NCBI GenBank assembly: GCA_021234155.1
Contig: JAJEKV010000014.1
Location: 10,373,563-10,437,562 of the forward strand
Direction: 5' to 3'
Length of the DNA: 64,000 nucleotides
Source of the DNA: Isoetes taiwanensis
Lineage: Eukaryota; Streptophyta; Lycopodiopsida; Isoetales; Isoetaceae
A model generated the notes under the pieces. The model had not been told where the DNA came from. It ran no database searches and worked only from the letters and a program-made list of their open reading frames with translations. This document shows, piece by piece, positions 1 to 10,899 of the stretch (within the stretch, counting starts at the first letter, position 1; every line of letters starts with the position of its first letter). A program made the position numbers and the translations under genes.

Positions 1-42
1 TGGTATATGTCTTGAGACCGGTATATCGTCTTTGGAGCGTCA
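1..42 (-). repeat. Gy1 LTR end, cut by window edge
   Basis: The first 42 bases match the right ends of the LTRs at 6561 and 16569 (the shared string ends in GCGTCACA). On the minus strand this is the start of an LTR, TGTGACG. Directly to the right lies TTCTCCCC, which on the minus strand is a purine tract (GGGGAGAA) of the kind found just before a 3' LTR. It is therefore the 3' LTR of another Gy1 copy whose body runs to the right. Confidence 0.75.
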
Positions 43-1010
43 CATTCTCCCCAACTTAAAAATGATGTTGTCCCGCGGCATCGTGGGTCTCCCCACCTTG
101 GGATCTTCTAACACTGCAATCAACTTGATGCATCCAATATACTATTATCATACTTACATATTTATTAGGATTACCTTAAGGTAATATTTTTAGAACATTA
201 TTACACCATTATTCAATCAAATAACTTATCAATTCGTACGTTATTACAACAAGTTAGCCATTAGTTTCACTTATCGCAGTGTTATAGTTTATCAAAATTT
301 TAATATACACAATAATTCTTTGAGGTACTCTTCATTCCTTGCAACACATTCCAACAAAATTTGTGTTGCAAGTCTTCATAATCTTCGACCTCCTTGCCCT
401 CGGGGCTCTATTGGCTGCTTGGTCGACACTACGTTGGTACCATTTTAATTATTTATAAATTTGGTTATAAGGGAACCACCCCAACTATCTATATGAATGC
501 ATAGCTAATCTCCGTAGGAGGAAGAGGATGCTTCTTCCATCGTGGCCGTGGACAGCGCCCTATAATGCCTATATGGCTCATGCCTACACCTTTAGTTGCC
601 CCGACATGGAGGATAGGGTCCTTGGCGTATATGGGGCGTGAAGGATAGAGTCCTCCCGTAGGCATTGACTAGAGGTGCTTTTTCCTATCAATGCATTCTG
701 AATGGACCTCTTATCTCGAGGTCGTCTACTTAGTGGGACAGTAGACTTCCCAAAAGCGGGACAGCGGTCATGCCTACATTGACATTACACCCGTCCTAGA
801 GATCACCGTAGTGGTCTCATCGCCGGTAACAACGCATGCAACCCATACTTAGCATAGGTTGCATCGTGGATTGTCTTAGCTAGCAAGACATAAATCTACA
901 CAAATCGACATGCCTGAGCCGATTTCTTAGGAGATGATCTTGCCGTCCCATTGCTCCATAAAGCGTAGATCTTGCTTTATCGGATCTCTCTTAAGTACCC
1001 ATGTTCGTCT
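43..1010 (-). repeat. Gy1 3' internal segment with chromodomain tail remnant
   Basis: This segment is a close copy of 6562-7540 and represents the stretch between integrase and 3' LTR. At about 960-1045 the minus strand, read with small frame jumps, gives KHLPVED followed by a TW and KRDPIKQ. This resembles the C-terminal part of the chromodomain that chromoviruses carry after integrase (consensus YLVKWK..P.EDATWE). The reading frame is broken, so this is a fossil. The chromodomain call rests on this short match. Confidence 0.55.
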
Positions 1011-1142
1011 TCCACCGGCAAGTGTTTCCCTTGACCAAGTATTGGAGAAACTCCGATCTCCTTGTCTTCTTGAGCGGCTTTATCAAAAAATCGGGCCGGA
1101 ACTATTTCTATCTGCTCTTACGTCATTTCCAACATCGTTGGA

Positions 1143-1628
1143 GTGTCGAGGACTTCATCACGGATTTGGGTATGCTTCTTCAACAAACTCCGTGGAAGAC
1201 TTTATGAATCTTTAGGTGTCTTTGGTAGATCCAATCTATATACCTACTCTCTTGACTATTACGAAGGGTCCAGCCCACCTTGGAGCAAGCTTCTTACAAT
1301 TTTTCGATCGCGGAGCTTCGCACCTTCACTTTTATCTTGAGCCATACATCATCTCCAACTTGGAACTCTCTAAGCTGTCCGATGCTTGTCGGCGATGCTC
1401 TTTTGTCGACTCCTTGCTGCGGGAGATATCCTCGAACTTCTTCCACGAGCTCTTTTGTATGTCGCCCAACATTTCTTTTGAAGCTTTCACTTTTGACACG
1501 GGGTTGTGCCAAATTAATGCGGAGTTAGGCATTGGTAGCCGTAATTTATCATGAGCGGGCGACATCAACATGAGGAGTAATGTTTGGAAGGGGCTTAAAT
1601 CAATATGTGGGCCTGCCATAGGGTACAT
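1143..1628 (-). pseudogene. Gy1 integrase C-terminal remnant
   Basis: Minus-strand frames overlap and alternate. One gives KEMLGDIQKSSWKKFEDISR and another gives QLREFQVGDDVWLKIK. The second is the conserved integrase C-terminal motif (F.VGD.VWLK) of Ty3/gypsy elements, which sits between the DDE core and the chromodomain. The two pieces lie in different frames, so at least one indel separates them. The catalytic core is absent, because the sequence left of this point (in element order) is replaced by unrelated DNA beyond 1628. This piece belongs with the LTR end at 1-42. Confidence 0.6.
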
Positions 1629-1820
1629 TCTTTGTTAATGTGACCTTGCTTTAATCCTTGAAGAAGTGGTCATATTTTTTTAGCATTGGGGTACATTCTT
1701 TGTTGGTATATTTTTGGGGCCCGAGCGTCGATTCGAGGGGCTTGGATCGATGCCATTCTTTGTTAGTGTGACCTTGCTTTAATCCACGAGTGGTCATATT
1801 TTTTTGGCATTGAGGGTAAG
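1626..1820. repeat. Direct duplication, about 65 bp, 128 bp apart
   Basis: The string starting CATTCTTTGTTA at 1626 recurs at 1754, with the following CCTTGCTTTAATCC and GTGGTCATATTTTTTT shared. A third partial start occurs near 1686. It lies at the broken edge of the Gy1 fragment. Confidence 0.6.
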
Positions 1821-3015
1821 TTAATGGTCAAATGATACTCCCGGGCAAAAGCTAATAATTCATGGTTTAATCACCACTTGAAAAAGGTTAGAATCATTGT
1901 TATGTGGCTCGCATATAAATAGCTTGTCAAATTTTGTCATCTTTAATCATCTTTCAAAAGCTCATGGAACCCTACTTGACAAAGCTGCTCTTCTTGGAAG
2001 ATTCTAGCTAAATCTAAAATGGATCACGGACCGGAGATTTTCCAAAGCGTGTGAAGAAGGAGGAGCTAAAGAAGGGCAAATGGACACTACAGCTAGACCA
2101 CCAGTCCCAATACATTGGTTCAAGTTACTACGGATGATGTCGATATAAATGATGAGAATGTGAAAGTTTTGTGATCTGATTGCTTCAAGAAGCGCAACTC
2201 GGCGAAAGATTAAATGCATCAGAGATATTATATGTTCCTTTTAAGGACTTAAAGTTTAACATTGTATTATATGGAAGTGTAACTTAGTATTTCGTATTGA
2301 ATATAGCAATTCCAATATGCCATCTTTCTGTATCGCTTGTATTTATCTGTTTTGACTTGTGACCCGAAAAAAAATGGCAATGCAGATAGAGAGAAATATG
2401 ACGTTTAAAGCATGGAACGCATTCTCCAATAATGTGATCACAAAGGTAAGCTTCCTATGGAATAGTTGTACTACCTCTAGTTGAGTGAACGAGATTTAAT
2501 AATGATAGCATCACAAAAAATTTCTTGTCCCGTCTCGCTGTACACTAATGGGCCTTCATTCAAGTACACAATTAACCAAATACTGTCGTGTTTTCCTTCA
2601 CATTCACGAAACTTCACAGGAGATAACAAACATGGCTGCTACATGCCACCGGATGAAATCTTGTTGTACATTGCATGCGAAAAGAACCAGAACTGTTAGG
2701 AATTCATTGGGGTGGCTCTGTCTCTAAAACCTTTCTAACAATGGAGGTTCACTAGGAATAAGTCTCCCATAGATTTGTAATTTCAGGCATTATAGCCTCT
2801 TCAAAATCATGTGACTAAGGGAACAATGCATTTCATTCATCATCGTCTACTAACATTTCAGGCACAGTCTTTCTTCTCCCTACCTTTAAAGACATTCCAC
2901 ACATTTAAAACTGGTGATTTCTGATGTCTCATATCATACTGCCAGAATCTTTGGTGAAAATGCCACCTGCATATGTGTTTGCAACGTTATAAATCCATGT
3001 ACTATTTTCCTTTAG
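1821..3015. other. No gene recognised
   Basis: Short open stretches exist but none matches a family I know. The stretch near 2380-2447 ends with an AAG/GTAAGC donor-like site and could be a decayed exon. Nothing else is supported. Confidence 0.4.
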
Positions 3016-3217
3016 CCGTGGTTTCCCCATTCATTTTGGCACTAACTTCCTGCACGATGCTATTCTACAAGCTTCAGAGATTATAATGCATGAAAGTAAT
3101 GAAGATCCTGCTAAAGGAGTTCATTCAAAATCTTCCTTATTGGAAGGTTGTGACAAGTTACGTTTAGCTCTGGAGCTCAAGCAGCAACAACATACTCCTT
3201 TAATCAAAACAAAGAAT
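3016..3217 (+). other. Candidate exon, unidentified
   Basis: A 202-nt stretch is open for 67 codons in one frame and is bounded by a pyrimidine-rich acceptor (TTTTCCTTTAG) and a strong donor (GTATGT). The encoded peptide contains HFGTNFLHDAILQ and LRLALELKQQQHTPL. I do not recognise it. It may be one exon of a decayed or dispersed host gene; no flanking exon was found that clearly joins it. It lies next to, and is not part of, the gag-protease remnant on the other strand. Confidence 0.3.
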
Positions 3218-3261
3218 GTATGTATTTCATGGATTCTTCAACCCTAACCAAGGGAATCAAA

Positions 3262-4700
3262 TCAAATTTTTTTTGTGCTAGGGGTTGCTAAACTATAAGA
3301 TCCTAAGGGCTCTTCTATGAGCATTTCTTTGATAAAATGTACCTCTTCCTTGAAGCCATAAGAACCATCCTGGTTGTAGATTGTAGCCACTTGGGATCCA
3401 TTTGAAATGGTGCACCTCCCTTCAGACCAGATTGGCCTAGCATCAACTGTGGCCATCCCCCTTCTTCCCAGCAAGAGATCATATATATCTGTATCTTCTC
3501 CCAAATCCTCAAAAGCAACAACAACAATGTTGGCCGCTACAACAATGCCTTCAGTGTTAACAGGAACTTTGGTCACAATACCAACTGGTGCTATTTTAGC
3601 ATTAGAAAAGGATTTTAACAAAGCGGATGATCTTTTATCTATCTCGAGCCCACATTTTTTCATAACATGATAAGGCATGATATTTAGGGGTGATCCACCA
3701 TCCGGTAGCACATTAGAAAGGAGTACCCTCCTAGAGTAGCTGAACACATAAATGCACTGGATCCTCCTCATTTTGAGCCAAAATAAGGTTAGTAGCATTT
3801 GCAACACCTACACAAGCCTTTGCCTCACTAAAAGTAGTTTGTTGCAATAATTTTTTCCTATAACCGGTGCAATCTTTAACAAGGTAAATAAATCTACACT
3901 TACTTTGGAATTTTTTAACAAAACATCTAATTCATCAAGATCTTGATCTTTCTTACCATACTTTTGTTGGGGAGGTGGAGCTATTTCTTGGGGAGGAACT
4001 TCCATAACAGGAGGGTGGTGGCAATGTTGACCTCCTTGAATTCTCACGGGACATGTCTATTAGGTTCAAGGAGGTCTATGGACCTCTCCCATACTTCGGT
4101 TTTGTACCACCATTACTTCTTGGTCTTTGGCATTTACGTAGCTTTGCACAAACCTTATAGAACTAGTAGATTCAACAAACCTTACATGGGGAGTTGCCTC
4201 AGATTTTTTTCTCTCTCTCTTGCTTGGCAAAATACTCTTTTGTGAGAACACCTAAGATCGGTATGATCAATCTCCTTACAAAAAAGTACAAAGCTGGACA
4301 CTCTCTACCAAAGTGGCCCTTCTTTTTTGCATTTAGGGCATATATTGCCAATAGCAAATGTCTGCTTTGGATGTGAAGTCCTATATTGCAATGAATACAT
4401 TAGGGATAAGTTTTACACTGCCTTGCTTGCTTTGAGCTCCACAAGTTGTTTGGTCACTTATGCTAAAGCTTCGGTTACCTTTGTCAAGTCTGCTTTAACC
4501 TCTGAAATTTGAGAATCATCTTTGGTTTGTTTCTTTTCTTTATGCACAGCATAGATAGGAACAGAATGGTGAGGTTCATAATGACCATCAATAGCATCAG
4601 GGTAGAAGGGATCATGATGAAAGCTATTGTGTTTTTACGGTAAGATAGAAAGCATTTTGGTCAATTCGGTTGTTTTGGCAAAGACCTTGTAAATTCTTAG
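3262..4700 (-). pseudogene. Ty3/gypsy gag C-terminus plus retropepsin remnant
   Basis: Read on the minus strand from about 4700 down, the order is a coiled-coil-like stretch (DLTKVTEALA), a zinc knuckle near 4286-4340 (CPKC, GHFGREC, with one extra base in the middle), a proline-rich linker, then a retropepsin-like domain at 3262-3807. The protease shows DGGSPLNIMP at the active site and LLLGR further on, as in the plant gypsy subgroup that has DGGS in place of DSG or DTG. Frames are broken at about 3808 and 4050, and no RT follows. Its right end meets the Gy1 left LTR, so Gy1 DNA has probably replaced the rest. Confidence 0.65.
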
Positions 4701-4711
4701 CTTAAAATTGA

Positions 4712-6561
4712 TTGGGCTAGTTCTTGGCTTGGAATTCGAAATACCATGTTACTTTTAAATTCATCACTTTTTTAAGGTGTTTTGGCTCAATGTCTCACCG
4801 TTGCTTGACTCAAAAATGAGAGTTTCATTTTGCTCTGGCTTGACGTGTGAGACCTTCTTGCTTTAGAAGGGTTTGGCTCACTAATTTTAATCTTTTTATG
4901 TTCTAGTTCACTTACTGTTACTAGCTTAGCATAAAACTATAAAAAATGAGAAAATTTTTTCCCATTTTTCGAGGTTTGAGGATCCTATCAAGTTAGTACT
5001 ACTGGGAGCATGGTCAGTGCTTTGCTCTTGGTCTCCAAGAACATTGCTCGATACCAGCATGGCGTCCCCTACTCATATACGGTGCACTCACAGGTATACA
5101 AACAAGAGTTCATCCCTATACCAGCTCCATCGCGTCTGGGGCCCTCCACATATCACTGCAACCGTAATGAGTTCCAGTGGGAAGAATGAAGGGGTCATTT
5201 TACCCCGTCTCCCTCAGGGCCTACCTAGCTGCGGAAGCGTAAACATACATGTCAGTATACAACAACATCACATATCCACCTCGAAGGGTGGTACATCAAC
5301 ATCTGCATAGACAAAGATTAGCACCTCACATGGGAAGTCCTACCCAAGGCTCAGACTCAGAGGGATGACTGACGGCTTGGGTCTCTCGAGTTCATTGGGC
5401 ATGGAATTCATGGCAATGGATTTGGGCGGCATGAGAACATGGCTTAGGGTTGTCCACTCCATCCGCCCCTCTGTGCACACTTTGCGAGTAGGCTGAAAAG
5501 TGTTGGGACTGGCCGTAGCTTTGCGGATGCATAGCCAAAGGGGCTACTCACGGGTTGCATCTCCCGGTTCCGATGGGGGGCGGTGGGGATCACTCCCTCC
5601 GAGAGATCACGTGCTGACTCAAGGTGACTAGAGGGCCACCGCCCTTATTTCGACTTGAACCCAATGGAGAGTGGCGCATCACTCCGCGGGTGTCGAGCCC
5701 ATGCCTTGCCCCACTTTCGGTGGCAAACCATTAGACCTAGTCCACAATGATCCCGGTAGGCCTTACACACCGGAGGGATCGTTCAAGAGTCGAGAACCAC
5801 GAACCTCCTTGTAAGCCCGGTCGGCCCCTTCACCCACAACCCGGTATGGTTCTTGTGCCTGCAGGCGAAACTTCGATTGTGCTAAGGAGGCTAGCTAGGA
5901 GCATCAACTACTAAAATTTGTAAGTCTCTACCCCCTTCCCAATACAATGAGTCCACAGAATTCATCCATCCATCACATCATCATAGAACTAAAGAATAAG
6001 ATCTAATCTATATCATAGAGTTAGGTTCTTTAGTTAGGGCGGTTGGGGATACGCTTGGCTACTAAGGGCAATTTAATCGCTAAACCTATTGGTTCGATGC
6101 ATTTTGGAATACGGGTTTAGGCTATTAAATCAACTAAATACCTGATCCCTGGTTCCTCCTCTTGATCCCCGTCGTCCATGTATTTACGCTTGGGGATGCG
6201 GTCCGGAAGGGAATCGGCGAGCTAGAGCGTGGCGGATCTTGGGAGTCGATTTGACTCTTGGCCTTATTTGGAGCTCGGAAGGTTCGTGGGCCCGAAAAAA
6301 AAAAGGAAGAATTAGGGTTTAGTTGCCTTACATAGGCTATCAGTTAGGTTTAGGATTTCCATGACCCTTGGTATGCCTCTTTAAAGGTTAATGGTCTAAA
6401 GTGCGCACATTAATAAGTGTGCGCACCCTTGCAAGAATTGCCCCTAGAGCTACTTGCTTGGCTATCGTCGGCGTTACCGCGTCGATTGGAATGGCGTAAT
6501 GCGGCGTGATGGTGCAGTATGGTATATGTCTTGAGACCATATATCGTACTGGAACGTCACA
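4712..6561 (-). repeat. Gy1 left (3') LTR, truncated
   Basis: This is homologous to 14732-16569 with many small substitutions and indels. Its right end is CGTCACA, giving a minus-strand start TGTGACG, preceded by a purine tract. Its left end stops where the right LTR continues for about 290 bases more (the part with TATA box and leader), so the 3' end of this LTR is missing. One stem-loop cassette is retained at 4792-4853. Confidence 0.75.
4792..4853 (-). promoter_or_regulatory. Double-stem cassette C1
   Basis: The outer arms GTCTCAC and GTGAGAC enclose an inner inverted repeat AAAATGA/TCATTTT. It is the same cassette as at 12774, 12970, 14612 and 14809. Confidence 0.6.
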
Positions 6562-6576
6562 TTCTCCCCACCTTAA
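6562..6576 (-). other. Gy1 polypurine tract
   Basis: On the minus strand the sequence AAGGTGGGGAGAA lies immediately before the LTR start TGTGACG, as expected for the plus-strand primer of an LTR retroelement. Confidence 0.7.
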
Positions 6577-7540
6577 AATGATGCTGTCCGCAGCATCGTG
6601 GGTCTCCCCACCTTGGGATCTTCCTAACCTGCAATCAACTTGATGCATCCAATATACTATTATCATACTTACATATTTATTATTAGGATTACCTTAAGGT
6701 AATATTTTTAGAACATTATTACACCATTATTCAATCAAATAACTTATCAATTCGTGCGTTATTACAACAAGTTAGCCATTAGTTTCACTTATCGCAATGT
6801 TATAGTTTATCAAAATTTTAATATACACAATCATTCTTTGAGGTACTCTTCATTCCTTGCAACACATTCCAACAAAATTTGTGTTGAAAGTCTTCGTAAC
6901 TCGACCTCCTTGCCCTCCGGAGCGCTCTATTGGCCTGCAGGTCGACACTATGTTGGTACCATTTTAATTATTTATAAATTTGGTTATAAGGGAACCACCC
7001 CAACTATCTACATGAATGCATAGCTAATCTCCCGGCGTAGGAAGAGGATGCTTCTTCCATCGTGGCCGTGGAGACAGCGCCCTATAATGCCTATATGGCG
7101 CTCATGCCTACACCTTTAGTTGCCCAGCATGGAGGATAGGGTCCTTCGTGTATATGGGGCGTGAAGGATAGAGTCCTCCCCGTAGGCATTGACTAGAGGT
7201 GCTTTTCCTATCAATGCATTCCTGAATGACCTCTTATCTCTCGAGGTCGTCTACTTCTGTGGGATAGAAGTAGACTTCCCAAGCGGGACCGCGGTCATGC
7301 CTACATTGACATTACACCACGTCCTAGAGATCACCGTAGTGGTCTCATCATCGGTAACAACGCATGCAACCCATACTTAGCATAGGTTGCATCGTGGGTC
7401 ATTCTTAGCTAGCAAGACATAAATCTACACAAATCGACATGCTGAGCGATTTCTTGGGAGATGATCTTGCCGTCCCATTGCTCCATAAAGCGTAGATGCT
7501 GCTTTATCGGATCTCTCTTAAGTACCCATGTCGAAATCAT
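6577..7540 (-). repeat. Gy1 3' internal segment, second copy
   Basis: This is a close copy of 43-1010 and holds no intact ORF. At its inner end it joins directly to the RNase H tail near 7560. The whole integrase that should lie between them is missing in this copy, although part of it is kept in the copy at 1143-1628. Confidence 0.65.
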
Positions 7541-7559
7541 TTGGAGAGTGTCGAAATTG

Positions 7560-9033
7560 CATTGCAATGCACTCTAGTTGTCGGCCGGATGCCTTGAAAG
7601 TGCATCTGCTACCACATTAAGCTTCCCGGCTTGTAGACTATGTCAAAGTCATACTCTTGAGGAACTCCATCCACCTATTTGCCTCGGGTTAAGGTGTAGT
7701 TCGCGTGAATACATATTGGAGCTCGATGATCCGTGTCCAGCTGGAACTTCCTTCCTAAGAGGTAGTGCCTCCAAATTCTTAGCATACGACAAGCTGCAAG
7801 CAATTCCTGATCGTGCGTCGAATGCTTAGCGTTTGGTCGTTTATCTTCACAGAGTCATGCGCTATTACAGCTCTTCTTGCATGAGCCTTTGCACACAATG
7901 GCTATCTTACTTGCGTGCAGTGCGCCACTAACTTGTCCTTCTCACGGGTCTTGCGGGGTCAAGGCGAGTGATTGTTAAAGCTTCCTTCAACAATTCAAAG
8001 CTGCTTGGGCTTTCTTGAGCCAATGGTGCGCCCAATTCTTCACCTTTTCGCCCGTTAAGTACGTTAGTGGGGCTGCTATCTTTGCGAAGTTCTTCACGAG
8101 CGCGTCTGTAGTACCACTGCTAGGCCAAGGAAACCGACCCTCGTGGGCGTTCTTTGGCGCCGGCCATTGAATCCTTTGCTTCAATCTTGGCGGGGATCGT
8201 CGAGATTCCTACTGCTGAAATCACATGACCCGGTATTCCACCTTCTACGTTCGCGAAGTGGCGCCCGACAACTTGGCATTAAGCGGTGCCTTCTCAACTT
8301 CGAGCACCCTTCTTCGTGTTGTGCATGTTCTTCAATGGATGCTATACGCTATAAGAACACTATCGAAGGTGTCCAAGAACTCCCCGAAGATGTCGTTCAT
8401 GAGTCTCATGAACATTCTTTGGGGGCATTTGATAGCCCAAATGGCATTCGTGAACTCGTAATGCCCAACACGGTTACGAAGAAGGCGTTTTGTGGGCGTC
8501 TTCTTTCTTTATCCTGATCGGTGATAGCGACCTTAGGTCGATCTTGGAAGACTTTTGCCCCTTGGAGCTGATCCATCAAAGTCGTCCAGATGGGGGGAGC
8601 GTACTTGTTTTTGATGGTGTGCTTATTCGGTTTATGCGTAATCTATGCACATTCTCAAGCGGCCATCCTTCTTCTTGACAAAGAGAATGGGTGCCCCAAA
8701 TGGTGAGACGCTCGGTCTAATAAAGCCTAGGTCGAGCAATTCCTACAATTGCTTCTTTAGCTCCGTCAATTCCTGCGTCGTCATTCTATACGGAGCCTTG
8801 CTGGTCGGCTTGGTTCCTGGTTCGAGTGCTATCTCACACTCGGCTCCTCTGTAAGGAGGAAGCTGCTCGATCTCATCTGGGAAGAGATCGTGGAATTCCA
8901 TGATCAAGTTGGCTATTTGCTTGGGCAAGTTGTCTTCCTTGCTTTCTCCCGACTCGGGTTCTTCAATCTCAAGTTTGAAGATATATGCTACTTGCTCGCT
9001 CTTGATAGATTTGAGTAGCTTCTTAATAGACAT
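7560..9033 (-). pseudogene. Gy1 pol remnant: reverse transcriptase and RNase H
   Basis: On the minus strand the order is: an RT start with LPPYRGAECEIALEPGTKP and KAPYRM (8743-9033), then [20 protein letters not shown] (about 8650-8720), an NDIFGEFLDTF block near 8370-8400, FAKIAAPLTYLTGEKVKNW (7987-8184), and at about 7570-7660 the RNase H/integrase linker YDFDIVYKPG and NVVADALSRHPAD. This is the canonical Ty3/gypsy order. The catalytic (Y/F)xDD box is lost (the aligned stretch reads VLIAYS), and at least four frameshifts or stops are present. No integrase follows. The element is dead. Confidence 0.75.
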
Positions 9034-9566
9034 ACATGCATGATGGGAGCAACTTCTTTACCTGTGATCTCAATAACTTTGTCGTCGGGCGTTGTGAGGG
9101 TCACCTTCCGCTTTCCACAATCAATGATGGCCCCTGCTGGTCCAAGGTACTCCATTCCTATTATCAAGTCGTACTTGATGATGCCCATTACTTCTGCCCC
9201 CATCGGGATATTAATTCCCGGCAAGTCAATGTCGAAATTGATCCTCTTCCCTGCCGTATGTCTTACTGCTCCGCTTGCCAAGATTACGGGCCTCGGCTTG
9301 GACTTTAAGGGTTTCAACTTCAACATGTCAACCATTCTTGGGGATGCAAAGTTGTGGCTACTTCCGGAGTCTATCAGGACTATGAAAGACTTGGCCTTGG
9401 CCTTCCCTACTGTGGAAATTATCTTATACTGGTTCTCTGCTTGTTTTGTATCTATGGCAGCGAAAATGTGACACTCATCCTGAATGTAGTCGCGTCTTTG
9501 CCAGCGCCCATCATCGTCGGGCCGAGTGTCCCATCCATCCAACTCGCTAAGCTGGCCTGCGCTCAT
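8988..9566 (-). pseudogene. Gy1 retropepsin (aspartic protease) segment
   Basis: An open frame of about 190 codons on the minus strand contains FIVLIDSGSSHNFASPRMV, the DSG active site of a retropepsin, followed by LIIGMEYLGPAGAIIDC, the second conserved block (LLGMDWL-like), and VTLTTPDD. It slightly overlaps the next frame, which starts the RT. Protease upstream of RT is the normal order. This is the best preserved domain of this Gy1 copy, though it has no intact gag or integrase to work with. Confidence 0.75.
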
Positions 9567-10663
9567 GCCGAAAGGCGGTTAAGCGGATTCATGGGCCTGG
9601 TTGGAAGCTTATCGAAACAAATTTTGCTTCTCTATACACTCCTGTCTCTTCTCTTTGGGCATTGCTTGTAAAAAAGATCGCCTTTGCTTTTGAGTAGTTC
9701 GACCCCTTTACCTTGTCCTTGAAGGACACTGCTTCCTCTCTAGCTTTGTCTCCACAGTTTGCCACTATATGGGGATTTAAATTTGGACTTGGGCTGGATG
9801 CTCTAGGGCTATAACTCCTGTTGCCTTTCCTCTATCCCGCTAGTGTGGCTGCATACGCCCATTGAACACGAGGCCACTGTTCCTTGCAAGTGATTGCTTT
9901 GGATTACGCTTACGATACCGTCTTAGGGTCTATTGCCCTTTACGAGCTTCACGGATCTCTTCGTTCGGTTCTTCAATGTAGCTCTCCAACTGCGTGCTTT
10001 TCACTCAACCGGCACATACAGCCTTAGTCTCATGAACTCCTCGGTGTATACGGATTTTGTTTTGTACCCTTCTAACGCAAAGCTGTAAAAGCTGGCGCAT
10101 CATGTTGGACTTGTGTTCCCGTGGGACGTAATGGCGCTTGAAGGCTTTAGCAAACTTCTTGAATCTGCACCCATCTCTGCTTAAGCCATGGGCGGCATAA
10201 CCCTTCCACCCGGATCGTCTTTGCTCCCTTGGTTGGTTGTTGCCACCACCGCCTTTGTCATTGTCTTTCATCCCATAGGCGTTACCATACTTTCGCTCAT
10301 CTCATCGAGCCATGCCTCTGCTTCCAAGCGACGCTGTTCTTTGAGGAATTGTTCAAGTTTCCTAGCCTTCCATACATTGCCCAATCTTTGAGTCTACCTT
10401 CTTTTGGTAGTCTAAGGCCTTAAGCGTCATACGCTGCCGTCCCTATAGTCTGCACTTGTTCGGCCTCTTTCTCGGACTCGAGTCAGACCCAGAACTTGAA
10501 TCGGAGGTTTTACGTACTAGGAGACCTCCTTCTCTTACTCCTCTTCTTATCCTTCCCGACTTTCAAGGTGTTGTTTTGCGGCCGCTGATGCTTGTGCCGC
10601 TAGTAGAGCCTTTATCTGGTCGAGTTCGGTTCTCATTTGCGACATCTCCTCTTCTGGGGTCAT
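9567..10663 (-). pseudogene. Gy1 gag remnant
   Basis: The minus-strand frame starting at the ATG at 10663 gives MTPEEEMSQMRTELDQIKAL, a helical coiled-coil start. About 10005-10271 contains FKKFAKAFKRHYVPREHK, resembling the retrotransposon gag block (F..AF..RYVP..). Past this the frame is broken, and no clear CCHC knuckle survives; a piece reading NCGDKAREEAV may be its remnant. Placement directly upstream of the retropepsin supports gag. Many indels prevent a full-length product. Confidence 0.55.
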
Positions 10664-10899
10664 GGGACCAAATGCCTTGAATAGGTTCCTTGGGATGGGT
10701 TGCTGTCAAGGGTCTCTTAGTCTCTGTTGGGCCTCTGTTTTGTTCATTTGTTCTTTGTTTCTCTATCTGCATACCGCAGTTGACCATGGCCTTATGGTTA
10801 GATTCATTTACTTTATTGTATTCATGTATTTGTCGATATAATTTTTGGAACCAAATACAATCAACAAAGTATTTAAATATTGGCACAAAATATTTTTAT

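Noticed and set aside
9040-9471. 143-codon plus-strand frame
   Set aside because: It is a shadow of the Gy1 retropepsin on the minus strand.
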